64,000 bases of DNA from NCBI GenBank assembly GCA_963828015.1, contig CAWHCD010000004.1:1178001-1242000 (forward strand), given 5' to 3'. The notes below the pieces were generated by a model, which worked only from the letters and a program-made list of their open reading frames with translations, made no database searches and was not told where the DNA came from. Origin of the DNA: CAVPUA01 sp963828015. Its GTDB lineage: Bacteria; Actinomycetota; Actinomycetes; Mycobacteriales; Jatrophihabitantaceae. A program made the position numbers and the translations under genes. Below, piece by piece: positions 8,128-18,402 of the stretch (positions are counted from its first letter, which is position 1; each line of letters starts with the position of its first letter).

Positions 8128-9045
8128 GTGTTGGGGCAACATCTGCGTGCGTTTGCGCGCCGCTACGGCTGGCGGGCGTACGCCTTACCGCTGTTGGTCG
8201 TGGTGACCGTGGTTGCCCTCGTCACGGCCGGGCACCCGAAGCGATCAGATGCCGAACAGCGCCCCGGAGCGCAGTCCAGCGCGAACAGCGGTGTCTCCGC
8301 GCCGCCCACCGCCAAGGGCACCAAGTCGCTCGCGGCTGATGATCCCGGTGCCGGAGCGCTCAGTACCGTGTTGCCCTCGGATGCGCTCCCGGCCGGAGCG
8401 GCCTACACCGCGGCCGGTACCGGCAGCTACAGCGTCATCGCGGGCAGCGGTCCGGTGGTCGGTTCGGGCACAGTGCACCGCTATGACGTCGAGGCCGAGG
8501 GCGGCATCACGGGCATCGACCTCACTGCCTTCGCGAGCGAGGTGCAGAGCGTCCTGTCCGATCCGAAGAGCTGGACCGCGACGCCGGGCGTGGCCTTGCA
8601 GCGCGTCGATTCCGGGGCGGTCGACTTCCACGTCACGTTGACCTCGTCAATGACCGTCCGAACGCTGTGCGGTTACGAGATCCAGATCGAAACGTCCTGC
8701 TACGTCCCCGCCGGCAGCGTCCCGGGGTTGACGGTCAATCGGGTGGTGATCAACAACGCCCGCTGGGTGCGCGGAGACCCGGCCTATGTGGGCGATCTCG
8801 GCGCCTACCGGATCTACATGATCAACCACGAGGACGGGCACGCGCTCGGGCACGAACACGCCCATCAGTGCCTGGCCGACGGTCTGGCCCCGGCGATGAT
8901 GCAGCAGACGATCGGGCTCACCTCGACCACCGGGCAGATCTGTCAGGCCAATCCCTGGCCCTTCCCGGTCGGCGCGACCGATGCGCCGGGAGCCGAGGCG
9001 CCGGACGTGGCCGCCAACAACGAGTTCAACCTGCAGCACGAATAG
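8128..9045 (+). CDS. DUF3152 membrane-anchored zincin-like protein (Rv3207c-type)
   Basis: The 305-residue protein starts at GTG 8128. One N-terminal membrane segment (ALPLLVVVTVVALVTAG, about residues 19-35) is followed by a Ser/Pro-rich linker and a DUF3152 domain from about residue 110. A zinc-protease motif NHEDGHALGHEHAH at about 231-244 contains HExxH and a further His, so a metallopeptidase fold is likely, though no substrate is known. The family is actinobacterial and lies next to moeZ in mycobacteria, as it does here. The catalytic part should be outside the membrane. Confidence 0.85.
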   Translation: MLGQHLRAFARRYGWRAYALPLLVVVTVVALVTAGHPKRSDAEQRPGAQSSANSGVSAPPTAKGTKSLAADDPGAGALSTVLPSDALPAGAAYTAAGTGSYSVIAGSGPVVGSGTVHRYDVEAEGGITGIDLTAFASEVQSVLSDPKSWTATPGVALQRVDSGAVDFHVTLTSSMTVRTLCGYEIQIETSCYVPAGSVPGLTVNRVVINNARWVRGDPAYVGDLGAYRIYMINHEDGHALGHEHAHQCLADGLAPAMMQQTIGLTSTTGQICQANPWPFPVGATDAPGAEAPDVAANNEFNLQHE

Positions 9046-9144
9046 CGCACACTGTCAGACGAGGGAATGCCGCGCCCGCAGGTGGTGCTGTAACTTCCGA
9101 CGACCGACCGAGCTATGCACAGATCTTGAGGAAAGAGGACCACC

Positions 9145-10332
9145 GTGTTGTTGCCGCCGCTCATCGAGCCTGATGGCCCGACCGCCACGTTGTCGGTGGA
9201 CGAGATCCGCCGCTACAGCCGCCACCTGATCATTCCCGACTTCGCGATGGCCGGGCAGAAGCGGCTGAAGAACGCCAAGGTGCTCTGTGTGGGCGCCGGT
9301 GGCCTCGGTTCGCCGGCCCTGATGTACCTCGCCGCCGCGGGTGTGGGCACGCTCGGCATCGTCGAGTTCGACGTGGTCGATGAGTCCAACCTGCAGCGCC
9401 AGATCATCCACGGCGTCAGTGACATCGGTCGGTCCAAGGCCGAGTCGGCCCGCGACTCGGTGCTCGAGATCAACCCCTACGTCCAGGTGAACCTGCACGA
9501 GGAGCGGCTGGACTCCAGCAACGTCATGGCGCTGTTCGAGCAGTACGACCTGATCGTCGACGGCACCGACAACTTCGCCACCCGCTACCTGGTCAATGAC
9601 GCCGCCGTGCTGCTGCACAAGCCCTACGTCTGGGGCTCGATCTACCGCTTCGATGGTCAGGCTTCGGTGTTCTGGGCCGACCACGGACCGTGCTACCGCT
9701 GCCTCTACCCCGAGCCGCCGCCGCCGGGAATGGTCCCCTCGTGCGCCGAGGGCGGCGTGCTGGGCGTGCTCTGCGCCTCGATCGGCTCGATCCAGGTCAA
9801 CGAGACGATCAAGCTGCTGACCGGCATGGGCGAACCCATCCTCGGCTCGCTGATCGTCTACGACGCGCTCGAGATGGAGCACCACAAGATCAAGGTGCGC
9901 AAGGACCCGAACTGCGCGGTCTGTGGCGAGCACCCGACGGTCACCGAACTCATCGACTACGAGGCGTTCTGCGGGGTGGTCAGCGACGAGGGACTCGAGG
10001 CGACGAAGGGCTCGACGATCACGGCGGCCGAGCTCAAGGACCTGATCGACGCCGAGAAGCCGATCGACCTGATCGACGTGCGCGAGCCGGCCGAGTGGGA
10101 GATCGTCCGGATCCCGGGGGCCCGGTTGGTGCCCAAGGACGAGATCCTGCGCGGCGACGCGCTGGCCTCGCTGCCGCAGGACCGCCAGATCGTCCTGTAC
10201 TGCAAGAGCGGCATCCGCTCGGCGGAGGCGCTCGCGGCGGTCAAGGGGGCCGGCTTCAAGGACGCCGTACACGTGCAGGGCGGCGTGACCGCGTGGGTCA
10301 AGCAGATCGATCCCAGCCTGCCGTCCTACTGA
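9145..10332 (+). CDS. moeZ: MoeZ adenylyltransferase/sulfurtransferase
   Basis: A 395-residue fusion of an E1-like adenylating domain and a rhodanese domain. The ATP loop is GAGGLGSP near residue 50, with zinc pairs CYRC (about 183) and CAVC (about 257). The rhodanese domain has the active Cys in YCKSGIRS near residue 353. MoeZ activates the C-terminal glycine of sulfur-carrier proteins and transfers sulfur to them, serving molybdopterin, thiocarboxylate and cysteine synthesis in actinomycetes. Start is GTG 9145, eight bases after a GAAAGAGG ribosome site. It is transcribed toward the ATL and adnA genes. Confidence 0.95.
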   Translation: MLLPPLIEPDGPTATLSVDEIRRYSRHLIIPDFAMAGQKRLKNAKVLCVGAGGLGSPALMYLAAAGVGTLGIVEFDVVDESNLQRQIIHGVSDIGRSKAESARDSVLEINPYVQVNLHEERLDSSNVMALFEQYDLIVDGTDNFATRYLVNDAAVLLHKPYVWGSIYRFDGQASVFWADHGPCYRCLYPEPPPPGMVPSCAEGGVLGVLCASIGSIQVNETIKLLTGMGEPILGSLIVYDALEMEHHKIKVRKDPNCAVCGEHPTVTELIDYEAFCGVVSDEGLEATKGSTITAAELKDLIDAEKPIDLIDVREPAEWEIVRIPGARLVPKDEILRGDALASLPQDRQIVLYCKSGIRSAEALAAVKGAGFKDAVHVQGGVTAWVKQIDPSLPSY

Positions 10333-10358
10333 CGCCGGGCAAAGGAGGGCCGTTGCTA

Positions 10359-10655
10359 ATGGCCGACGACGGGCGGGCGGCACGCATCCTGGCCGCAGTC
10401 GAGGCAATCCCGCCGGGACGGGTCATGACCTACGGTGACGTTGCCGAGTACGTCGGTGCCGGCCGGGTGGCCCGCCTCGTCGGGCACGTCCTGGCCGCCG
10501 ACGGCGGGACCGTTGCGTGGCACCGGGTGGTCCACGCCGACGGCCGGCTGACCGCGCGACTGGCCGATGAGCAGACGCAGCGGCTGCGCTCGGAGGGCGT
10601 CAGCATCACCAACGGCAAGGTCGATCTGCGGGCCTACCGGTGGAACGGTCGCTGA
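10359..10655 (+). CDS. Alkyltransferase-like protein (ATL, MGMT family without the acceptor Cys)
   Basis: A 98-residue protein with the MGMT DNA-binding domain: PPGRVMTYGDVAEYVGAG near residues 19-36 and VAWHRVVHADGRL near 48-60. In true O6-alkylguanine methyltransferases the last motif is PCHRV; here Trp replaces the acceptor Cys, which defines ATL proteins. These bind O6-alkylguanine and hand the lesion to nucleotide excision repair. Start is ATG 10359, about ten bases after AAAGGAGG. It sits between moeZ and adnAB, as its homologue does in M. tuberculosis, in a cluster rich in repair genes. Confidence 0.9.
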   Translation: MADDGRAARILAAVEAIPPGRVMTYGDVAEYVGAGRVARLVGHVLAADGGTVAWHRVVHADGRLTARLADEQTQRLRSEGVSITNGKVDLRAYRWNGR

Positions 10656-10695
10656 GCGCGCAAAAACTGTCGCCGGCGCGTGCTGAGATAGGTCC

Positions 10696-13600
10696 GTGCC
10701 TGCCGCCCCACGCTCCGCGCCGCCGCGCTACCGGCTGGTGCGTCGCCCGGCGCCGCCGGTGGCCGCTCCCGTGCTCGACGCCGCCCAGCGCCGGGTCGTC
10801 GAGCACCCGGGTGGGCCGCTCATCGTCCTGGCCGGCCCGGGCACCGGAAAGACGACGACGCTGGTCGAGGCCGCGGCCGCTCGCGTAGCGGCCGGAGTCC
10901 CGGTCGAGGACTTGCTGCTGCTGACGTTCGGACGCCGCGCGGCCACCGAGCTGCGCGACCGCCTCAGCACCCGGCTGGGTCGCACCGCGCGCGAGCCACT
11001 GGCGCGCACGTTCCACTCCTACGCCTTCGGGGTGCTGCGGTTGGCGGCGGTGGCCGAGGGCCAGCCCACTCCGCGCCTGCTGTCGGGCGCCGAGCAGGAC
11101 GTCATCATCCGCGAGCTCATCGCCGGGGCATCGGCCGAACTACGCTCGCCCTGGCCGCCCGAGCTGGCGGCCGCCCTCACCACCCGTGGCTTCGCCGGCG
11201 AGTTGCGCGACCTGCTTTTGCGAGCGGTCGAACGGGGCCTGGACGGACCGGGATTGTCGGCGCTCGGCGCCCGCCTCCGGCGCCCGGACTGGATCGCCGC
11301 CGGGACGTTCCTGAGCGAGTACCAGAACGTCACCGCCTTGAGCCGCCCCGGTGCGTATGACCCGGCCGAGCTCATCCAGGCCGCCTACGGCGCCTTGCGC
11401 AGCGACCCGGCGCTGCTGGCGGCAGAACGGGGGCGGCGGCGACGGATCTTCGTCGATGAGTACCAGGACACCGACCCGGCTCAGGCCGCCCTGCTGCAGC
11501 TGCTGGCCGACGGGGCGCAGGAGTTGGTCATCGTCGGCGACCCCGATCAATCGATCTACGCCTTTCGCGGCGCGGACGCGACCGCGATGCGCGACGCACA
11601 GGATCGCTATGGCCAGCCGCCGGTCATCGCCTTGACCACCAGCCGCCGCGCGGGCGCGACACTGCTGGCCGCGTCGCGACGAGTGGCGGCGCGGCTGCCC
11701 GGCCCGGTGGCGCAACGACAGTTGACCGCTGCACCCGCCATTGCGCCGGGCGCAGTGACCGTGCGCGTCCTGCGGTCAGCCACCGAAGAGGCCGCCTACC
11801 TGGCGACCGTGCTGCGACGGGCCCATCTGGAGGACTCGCTGCCGTTCTCACGCATGGCGGTGATCGTGCGATCCACGCGCACCGCGTTGCCGATCCTGCG
11901 GCGCGCCCTGAGCGCGGCCGGCATCCCCGTCTCGGTTCGCGGTGAGGACCTGCCCCTGCCCGAACAGCCCGCAGTCGCCCAACTGCTGACCGCCTTGCAA
12001 TGCGTGGTGCAGGACGAGCCCATCGCCGAGGACGTCGCCGAGCAGCTGATCCTGGGGATCATCGGTCGCGCTGACCCGTTGCTGCTGCGCCGCCTGCGTC
12101 GGGAGCTGCGTCGGCTGGCCCGAGCCGCCGGCGAGCCCGACCTGCCGGTGTTGGCGGCAGCGGTGCTCGACCCGTCCTGGGCCCTGGGACTGCCGGATCG
12201 GCTGGGCCGTCCGCTGGCTCGGGTGGCCGCCTGCCTGTCGGCCGGACGAGCGCAGGTTCAGGCCGGGGCCAGCGCCGAGGAGGTGCTGTGGGCGATGTGG
12301 GAACCGACCGGGCTGGCCGGCCTGTGGGAACGGTCCAGCGCCATGGGCGGGTCGGGGGCATCGGCCGCCGACCGCGACCTGGACTCGGTGCTCGCCCTGT
12401 TCACGGCCGCCGCCCGCTTCACCGACCGATTGCCACAGGCCAACGCCGCGCAGTTCCTGGAACACCTGGCCGCGCAACAGATCCCGGGCGAGTCGCTGTT
12501 CGCCGCCGATGCCGACTCCGAGGCAGTGCAGATCCTCACCGCCCACGCCAGCAAGGGCCTCGAGTGGGACCTGGTCTGTGTCGCCAATGTGCAGGAGGGA
12601 TCCTGGCCCGATCTGCGTCAGCGCGGGTCGCTGTTGGGCTCGGAGGTACTCGTCGACGAACTCGCGGGTCGCAATGTCGCCGGGCCCGTCTCCTTCGCCC
12701 CGCAGCTGGCCGAAGAACGGCGGCTGTTCTACGTCGCGACGACCCGGGCCCGGCGCCGGTTGGTCGTCACCGCCGTCAGCGGGCAGGACGAGCAGCCGTC
12801 ACGGTTCCTTGACGAGATCGACCCGATAGACGGTGAACGGAGCATCACGGTGGCTCCGCGCGGCGTACATCTACCCGGCCTGGTGGCCGAGCTGCGAGCG
12901 GTGGTCTGTGATGGCGAGGCGGCCGAGGACGAGCGCAACGCCGCGGCCGCCGAACTGGCCCGCCTGGCCGGTGATGGCGTCTCTGGTGCTGACCCGGAGC
13001 AGTGGTGGGGGCTGGCCGACGCCTCAGCGGTCGGACCGGTCGCCGAGCCGGGTGCCCCGGTGCGCATCAGCCCGTCGCGCATCGAGTCCTTTCTCATCTG
13101 CGAACTGCGCGACGTGCTGCGCGGTCTCGGTGGACAGGACGGCGATCAGCTGTCGGCCTCGCTGGGCACGCTCGTCCACGAGGTCGCCTCGGTCGCGGCC
13201 CCGCAGGCCGACCTGGCTGAGTTCGAACGCTTGCTCGACGAGCGATGGAGCCGCCTGGACTTCGGCGCGCCCTGGTTCGCGGCCAACGAGCGCGAACGGG
13301 CGGCAGAGATCCTGCAACGCCTGGTGGATTGGCTGCGAAGCAGCCGCGACGAGCTGACGCTGGTCGCGCTCGAGCAGGGCTTCGAGGTCATCACCGGTGA
13401 CGTCGAACTGGTCGGACGGGTCGACCGCATCGAGCGTGATGCGCAGGGCCGCCTGGTCGTAATCGACCTCAAGACCGGCAAGCGCAAACCGACGGCCAAG
13501 GAGCTGCCGCACCACCCCCAGCTGGGCGCCTACCAGCTCGCGGTCGAACTCGACGCGTTCGCAGGGGGCCACGTCTCCGGCGGCGCCCGGCTGGTCCAGC

Positions 13601-13800
13601 TCGGCGTCCCGGGCGGGGAACAGGCTCAGCCGCCGTTGGCCCAGGACCCCGACCCCGGTTGGATCGACGCCGCGCTGCAGCAGATGGCGTCGCGCATGCG
13701 CGGCGCTGAGTTCACTGCGGTCGTCGGCGGGCAGTGCAAGACCTGCGCGGTCGCATCGAGCTGCCCGCTGGATCCCACCGGGCAGCAGGTGACCGGATGA
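10696..13800 (+). CDS. adnA: AdnA-like helicase-nuclease subunit
   Basis: The 1034-residue protein is one subunit of the mycobacterial-type AdnAB recombination motor. Helicase motifs: GPGTGKTT at residues 47-54, FVDEYQDTDPAQ near 252, VGDPDQSIYAFRG near 280, and a late superfamily 1A motif VATTRARRRL. The C-terminal PD-(D/E)XK nuclease has VVIDLKTGK near residue 920. A Cys in LICEL (about 802) plus CKTCAVASSC (about 1014-1023) form the four-Cys iron-sulfur arrangement of AddB-type nuclease domains. It resects double-strand breaks from the DNA end. GTG start; its stop overlaps the adnB ATG (ATGA), implying coupled translation and subunit pairing. Confidence 0.92.
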   Translation: MPAAPRSAPPRYRLVRRPAPPVAAPVLDAAQRRVVEHPGGPLIVLAGPGTGKTTTLVEAAAARVAAGVPVEDLLLLTFGRRAATELRDRLSTRLGRTAREPLARTFHSYAFGVLRLAAVAEGQPTPRLLSGAEQDVIIRELIAGASAELRSPWPPELAAALTTRGFAGELRDLLLRAVERGLDGPGLSALGARLRRPDWIAAGTFLSEYQNVTALSRPGAYDPAELIQAAYGALRSDPALLAAERGRRRRIFVDEYQDTDPAQAALLQLLADGAQELVIVGDPDQSIYAFRGADATAMRDAQDRYGQPPVIALTTSRRAGATLLAASRRVAARLPGPVAQRQLTAAPAIAPGAVTVRVLRSATEEAAYLATVLRRAHLEDSLPFSRMAVIVRSTRTALPILRRALSAAGIPVSVRGEDLPLPEQPAVAQLLTALQCVVQDEPIAEDVAEQLILGIIGRADPLLLRRLRRELRRLARAAGEPDLPVLAAAVLDPSWALGLPDRLGRPLARVAACLSAGRAQVQAGASAEEVLWAMWEPTGLAGLWERSSAMGGSGASAADRDLDSVLALFTAAARFTDRLPQANAAQFLEHLAAQQIPGESLFAADADSEAVQILTAHASKGLEWDLVCVANVQEGSWPDLRQRGSLLGSEVLVDELAGRNVAGPVSFAPQLAEERRLFYVATTRARRRLVVTAVSGQDEQPSRFLDEIDPIDGERSITVAPRGVHLPGLVAELRAVVCDGEAAEDERNAAAAELARLAGDGVSGADPEQWWGLADASAVGPVAEPGAPVRISPSRIESFLICELRDVLRGLGGQDGDQLSASLGTLVHEVASVAAPQADLAEFERLLDERWSRLDFGAPWFAANERERAAEILQRLVDWLRSSRDELTLVALEQGFEVITGDVELVGRVDRIERDAQGRLVVIDLKTGKRKPTAKELPHHPQLGAYQLAVELDAFAGGHVSGGARLVQLGVPGGEQAQPPLAQDPDPGWIDAALQQMASRMRGAEFTAVVGGQCKTCAVASSCPLDPTGQQVTG

Positions 13801-16800
13801 GCGAGCAGTTCGGGGCCGCGCAGCTGGCCGACCTGCTCGGATTACCCGCCCCCACCGCCGAGCAGGTGGCGATCATCGAGGCGCCGTTGCAGCCCAGCGT
13901 GGTCATTGCCGGAGCCGGTTCGGGCAAGACCGAGACGATGGCTTCGCGCGTCGTGTGGCTGGTGGCCAACCAGCAGGTCGCGCCGGGATCGGTGCTCGGC
14001 TTGACCTTCACCCGCAAGGCCGCCGCCGAGCTGGGGAGCCGGATCCGGCGGCGGCTGCTGCAGTGGCGCCGCGTCGTCGAGCGCATCAGCCCCGATGACA
14101 CCGCGCGCCTGGCCCAGCTGCTGGCGGGCGAACCAGCCGTATCGACCTACGCCGCGTACGCCGGTCGACTGGTCGGCGAGCACGCGATTCGGGTCGGCGC
14201 CGAGCCCAACCCACGGCTGCTTTCCGAGGCGGTGCGCTGGCAGCTGTCCGACGCCGTCGTGCGCCGCTTCAATGACTCGCTGCCGCCCACGATCGGGGCG
14301 CTGCCCTCGGTGGTGCAGTACGTGATGCGCCTGGCCGACCAGCTGGCCGATCACCTGGTCACCGCCGAGGACGTCGAGCGGTTCTGTGACGAGCTCCTGG
14401 CCGAATGGGCGGCGTTGCCCGACGCCCCGGGGGCGCGCTCGAGCACACCGGGGGACACCAAGCGAGTCATCCCCGCCTTGGAACACCGCCGGGCGTTGAT
14501 GGCCATCGTGCGGGACTTCGCCGCGGCCAAGGCACCCGCGGTCGACTTCGGTGATCAGATGGCCCTGGCCGCCGCGGTCGCCGACGTCGAGGCGGTGGCC
14601 GAGATCGAGCGGCAGCGCTACGGCGCGGTGCTGCTCGACGAGTACCAGGACACCGGGCACGCGCAGAGCGTGATGCTGGCCCGGCTCTTCGGCCGCGGGC
14701 ATCCGGTCACGGCGGTCGGTGACCCGTTCCAGTCCATCTACGGCTGGCGCGGCGCCTCATCGGGCACCATCGAGCGCTTCCCGCAGCTCTTCGCGCGGGC
14801 GGACGGCCACGCCGGCCTCGACGTTCCGCTTGTCGACGAGCTGGCGCAACGACGTCGCCGTGCTCGAGGCCGCCAACGCGGTGGCCCAACCGCTACGGGC
14901 CCAGGTCCCGGGCACGGTCGTGCTCCAGGCCAGTCCGCGGGCCGAGCCGGGTGAGGTGATCGTGGCCCGCACGGTGACCGTCGACGACGAGGCCGATTGG
15001 GTGGCGGCCCGGATGCGCAAACACTGGGACGAGCTGGCCGGCACGGAGCGCACCGCGGCGGTGCTGGTCCGGCGGCGCGCGCAGATCCCCAAGCTCGCGC
15101 AAGCCTTGAGCGCGGTCGGCCTGCCCGTCGAGGTGGTCGGGCTGGGGGGATTGCTCAGCACGCCCGAGGTGGTCGACGTCGTGGCCACCTTGCGGGTAAT
15201 CGCCGATCATCGCGCGGCGACGTCGCTGATGCGGCTGCTCACGGGCGCCCGCTGGCGTATCGGCGCCCCTGACCTGAAGGCGCTGCACGGACGGGCCCGC
15301 TACCTGGCCGGATTCTCCGACGACGAGGACCTGGACAGCGAGCCGGTGACGATCGTCGAGGCACTGGACGACCTGGGGGATCCGGCCCGGTACTCCGACG
15401 TCGGATTCGCGCGGCTCAGCGCGCTGGTGCGCGAGTTGCGCCTGCTGCGCCGGCGCGTCAGCGCGCCACTCACCGAGCTCGTGGCCGAGGTCGAGCGCAC
15501 GATCGGCATCGACATCGAGGTCGCCTCCCGAGGTGGGGCCGGGCGGGTCAACCTCGATCGCTTCCTCGACGAGGCGGCCCGTTTTGCCGCGGACTCAGAC
15601 GAGACGACCTTGCGCGCGTTCCTGGCCTTCCTGGAAGCGGCCGAGGACGAGGAGAACGGCTTGGAGCAGGGCGAGGTCGAGGTCGCGACGGAACGGGTCC
15701 AGATCCTCACGGTGCACGGTGCCAAGGGGCTCGAGTGGGACGTGGTGGCCGTGCCCGGCCTGATGGAGGGAGTCTTCCCCGCGCGGGCCACCGGCATCGA
15801 CTGGACGGTCACCCGCCAGGAGCTGCCGAGTCCCCTGCGCGGTGATCGGCTCGAGTTGCCCGAGTTCACGATGACCGGCGCCGCCCACCGCAAGGATGTG
15901 CAAGCCAGGTGGGAAAGCCACCGCGACGAGCTGGAGGAGCGCTACGCCCGCGAGGAGCGCCGGCTGGCCTACGTCGCCCTGACCCGGGCCCGCCACACCT
16001 TGCTCGGCTCGGCTTATCTCTGGGACGCGTCGGTGAAGCCACGTGTTACGTCGCGCTTCCTGCTCGAGCTGCGTGAGCGCGCCGTGCTCGACGAATGGGC
16101 CGATGACCCGGCTGAATCCGACGCCGGCCCGCTGGCCGATCAGGTGATCTCGATGGCCTGGCCCCAGGACCCGCTCGGCGCGCGTCGCAACGACGTCGCC
16201 CGCGGCGCCGAGCTCGTGCGCGCCGCCACGACCGCCGATCGGGTGCTGGCCGCTCCGATGCCCGGTCTGCTCGGTGACGCCACCGATCGCATCGCGGCGT
16301 GGCAGCACGACGTGGACATGTTGCTGGCCGAGCGTCGCCGGCTGCGCGACCGAGGCGAGGTCGAGGTCGTGCTGCCGCCGCGGCTGTCGGTGTCGGACCT
16401 GGTGGTGTTGCGCCGCGACCCGGATGAGCTGGCCCGGCGGTTGCGGCGACCGCTACCGGCCCGACCGGCCCCGGTAGCCCGGCGGGGCACCGCGTTCCAC
16501 GCCTGGCTCGAGCAGCGGTGGTCGGCGCAGGCCCTGCTCGATGTCGACGAGCTGCCCGGCGCGGCCGACGAGGCGGTCAATGACGATCAGTTCGACGTCC
16601 TGCGGGCGGCCTTCGAGCGCAGCCAGTGGGCCTCTCGCACCCCGGCCGAGGTCGAAGTCGGCTTCGATATGACACTCGATTCCGTTGTCATTCGTGGCCG
16701 CATGGACGCGGTGTTCGCCGACCCCGATGGCTGGAGTGTCATCGACTGGAAGACCGGCGCCCGGCCATCCGGGCGCGAGGCCGACGCGGCGGCGGTGCAA

Positions 16801-16980
16801 CTGGCGGCCTATCGGCTGGCCTGGGCCCGGCTGCAGGGGATCCCCGATGATCGGCTGCACACGGTCCGGGCCGCGTTTCACTACGTCGCCAGCAACGAGA
16901 CCGTCGCGCCCACGGACCTCCTGGACGCCGACGGGCTGCGGCGCCTGATCGGTGGCGAGCCGCTAGCGTTTCGGTCATGA
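13797..16980 (+). pseudogene. adnB: AdnB-like helicase-nuclease subunit, frame broken by one extra base
   Basis: Two overlapping frames together encode about 1060 residues of AdnB. The first has GAGSGKTET (near residue 39), LLDEYQDTGHAQ (near 280) and VGDPFQSIYGWRG. It should then read on into STFRLSTSWRND but the frame changes at about 14813-14818; removing one C there restores a continuous protein. The second frame carries AKGLEWD, the late helicase motif VALTRARH and a C-terminal nuclease with RGTAFHAWLEQRW and SVIDWKTG. Everything apart from that base looks functional, so this is either a sequencing error or a very recent mutation. It starts inside the adnA stop and its own stop overlaps the M20 peptidase ATG. 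Confidence 0.9.
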
Positions 16981-18380
16981 CCTCCGTCCGGCAGTTTGTT
17001 CATGATCACCGCGGCGATCTGCTCGCGGACCTCGACGAGTGGCTGCGCATCCCGGGCATCAGCGTGCAACCCGAGTCGCGCGCCGACGTCCTGGCCAGCG
17101 CGGACTGGTTCGCGGCCGCGGCCACCCGCGCCGGCTTTCCCACCGTCGAGATCTGGCCGACGGCGGGCCTGCCCACCGTGTTCGCGGAGTGGCCCAGCGC
17201 CGATCGCGACGCCCCGACCGTGGTGATCTACGGCCACCACGACGTCCAGCCGGTCGATCCCCTCGAGTTGTGGACCACCGACCCGTTCGTGCCGACCGTC
17301 GACGGTGACGTGCTGCGCGCCCGCGGCGCGTCCGATGACAAGGGCCAGTTGCTGTTCCACCTGCTCGGCCTGCGGGCGCACCTGGCGGCCACCGGGCGCA
17401 GCACGCCGGCGGTCAACCTCAAGCTGCTCATCGAGGGTGAGGAGGAGGCCGGGTCGCCCAACTTCGAGGACCTACTGGCCCAGCGCCGCGATCGCCTGCA
17501 CTGCGACGTCGTCGTCATCACCGACACCGGCATGATCGCCGAGGACACTCCGAGCACGGTCACCGGCATGCGCGGGCTGGTGGCGGTCGAGGTCGGCTTC
17601 CACGGCCCCGACCTCGATCTGCATTCCGGCGTGTTCGGCGGGGCCGTACCCAATCCGGCGACCGCGGTGGCCCGGTTGGTCGCTGCGCTGCACGACGAGG
17701 ACGGCCGGGTGCAGGTGCCGGGCTTCTACGACGACGTGCTGGCCCTGACCGACACCGAACGGGCGCTGTTCGCGCGCGTTCCCGCCGACGAGCAGAAGTT
17801 CCTGGCCGTGGCCCAATCGCGGGCCTTGAGCGGCGAGAGCGGGTTCAGCACCCTCGAACGTCTCGGCGCGCGACCGACCGCCGAGGTCAACGGCATCGGG
17901 GGCGGCTATCAGGGCCTGGGTGCGAAGACGATCGTGCCCAGCGACGCCTTCGTCAAGCTGTCCTTCCGCCTGGTGGCCGCGCAGGACCCGGCCCGCATCC
18001 GGGCCGCCGTCGAGGCCTTCATCGCCGACCACACCCCGGCCGGCATCACTGCTCGGCTGGAGTGGGAGGGCGACGGCGTCGCCCCGTGCCTGGTGCCTAT
18101 CGGCACACCCGCGTACGAGGCGTTGGTCGCGGCGATCAGTGAGGCGTTCGACGGCTTGCCCGTACTGCCCACGCGCGAGGGCGGCAGCGGGCCCGAGGCG
18201 GCGATCCAGCAGGTGCTCGGCGTCCCGCTGGTCTTCCTCGGCGTCGGCCTGCCCGATGACCAGATCCACGCACCGAATGAGAAGGTCACCCTGTCGATGC
18301 TCTATCGCGGGGCCGAGGCGTCGGGCTTGTTGTGGCAGCGACTGGCCGACGTCGGCAAGGCGGCCCTCACCGGCGGCTGA
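16977..18380 (+). CDS. M20-family metallo-dipeptidase
   Basis: The 467-residue zinc peptidase has the M20 ligand pattern: YGHHDVQP near residue 85 (His), GASDDKGQ near 118 (bridging Asp), EGEEEAGS near 153 (catalytic Glu and ligand Glu), and a C-terminal HAPNEKV segment with the last His. A dimerisation domain lies between about 190 and 320. It most resembles dipeptidases of the carnosinase/ArgE-like group. The ATG overlaps the stop of adnB (ATGA). A role linked to DNA repair is not implied; it is probably a general cytoplasmic peptidase read from the same transcript. Confidence 0.9.
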   Translation: MTSVRQFVHDHRGDLLADLDEWLRIPGISVQPESRADVLASADWFAAAATRAGFPTVEIWPTAGLPTVFAEWPSADRDAPTVVIYGHHDVQPVDPLELWTTDPFVPTVDGDVLRARGASDDKGQLLFHLLGLRAHLAATGRSTPAVNLKLLIEGEEEAGSPNFEDLLAQRRDRLHCDVVVITDTGMIAEDTPSTVTGMRGLVAVEVGFHGPDLDLHSGVFGGAVPNPATAVARLVAALHDEDGRVQVPGFYDDVLALTDTERALFARVPADEQKFLAVAQSRALSGESGFSTLERLGARPTAEVNGIGGGYQGLGAKTIVPSDAFVKLSFRLVAAQDPARIRAAVEAFIADHTPAGITARLEWEGDGVAPCLVPIGTPAYEALVAAISEAFDGLPVLPTREGGSGPEAAIQQVLGVPLVFLGVGLPDDQIHAPNEKVTLSMLYRGAEASGLLWQRLADVGKAALTGG

Positions 18381-18402
18381 GCCAACTCGTAGGGTGGTCA
18401 CC

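Noticed and set aside
14719..14954. Programmed ribosomal frameshift in adnB
   Set aside because: No slippery heptamer or downstream structure is evident and the correction is +1; an indel is simpler.
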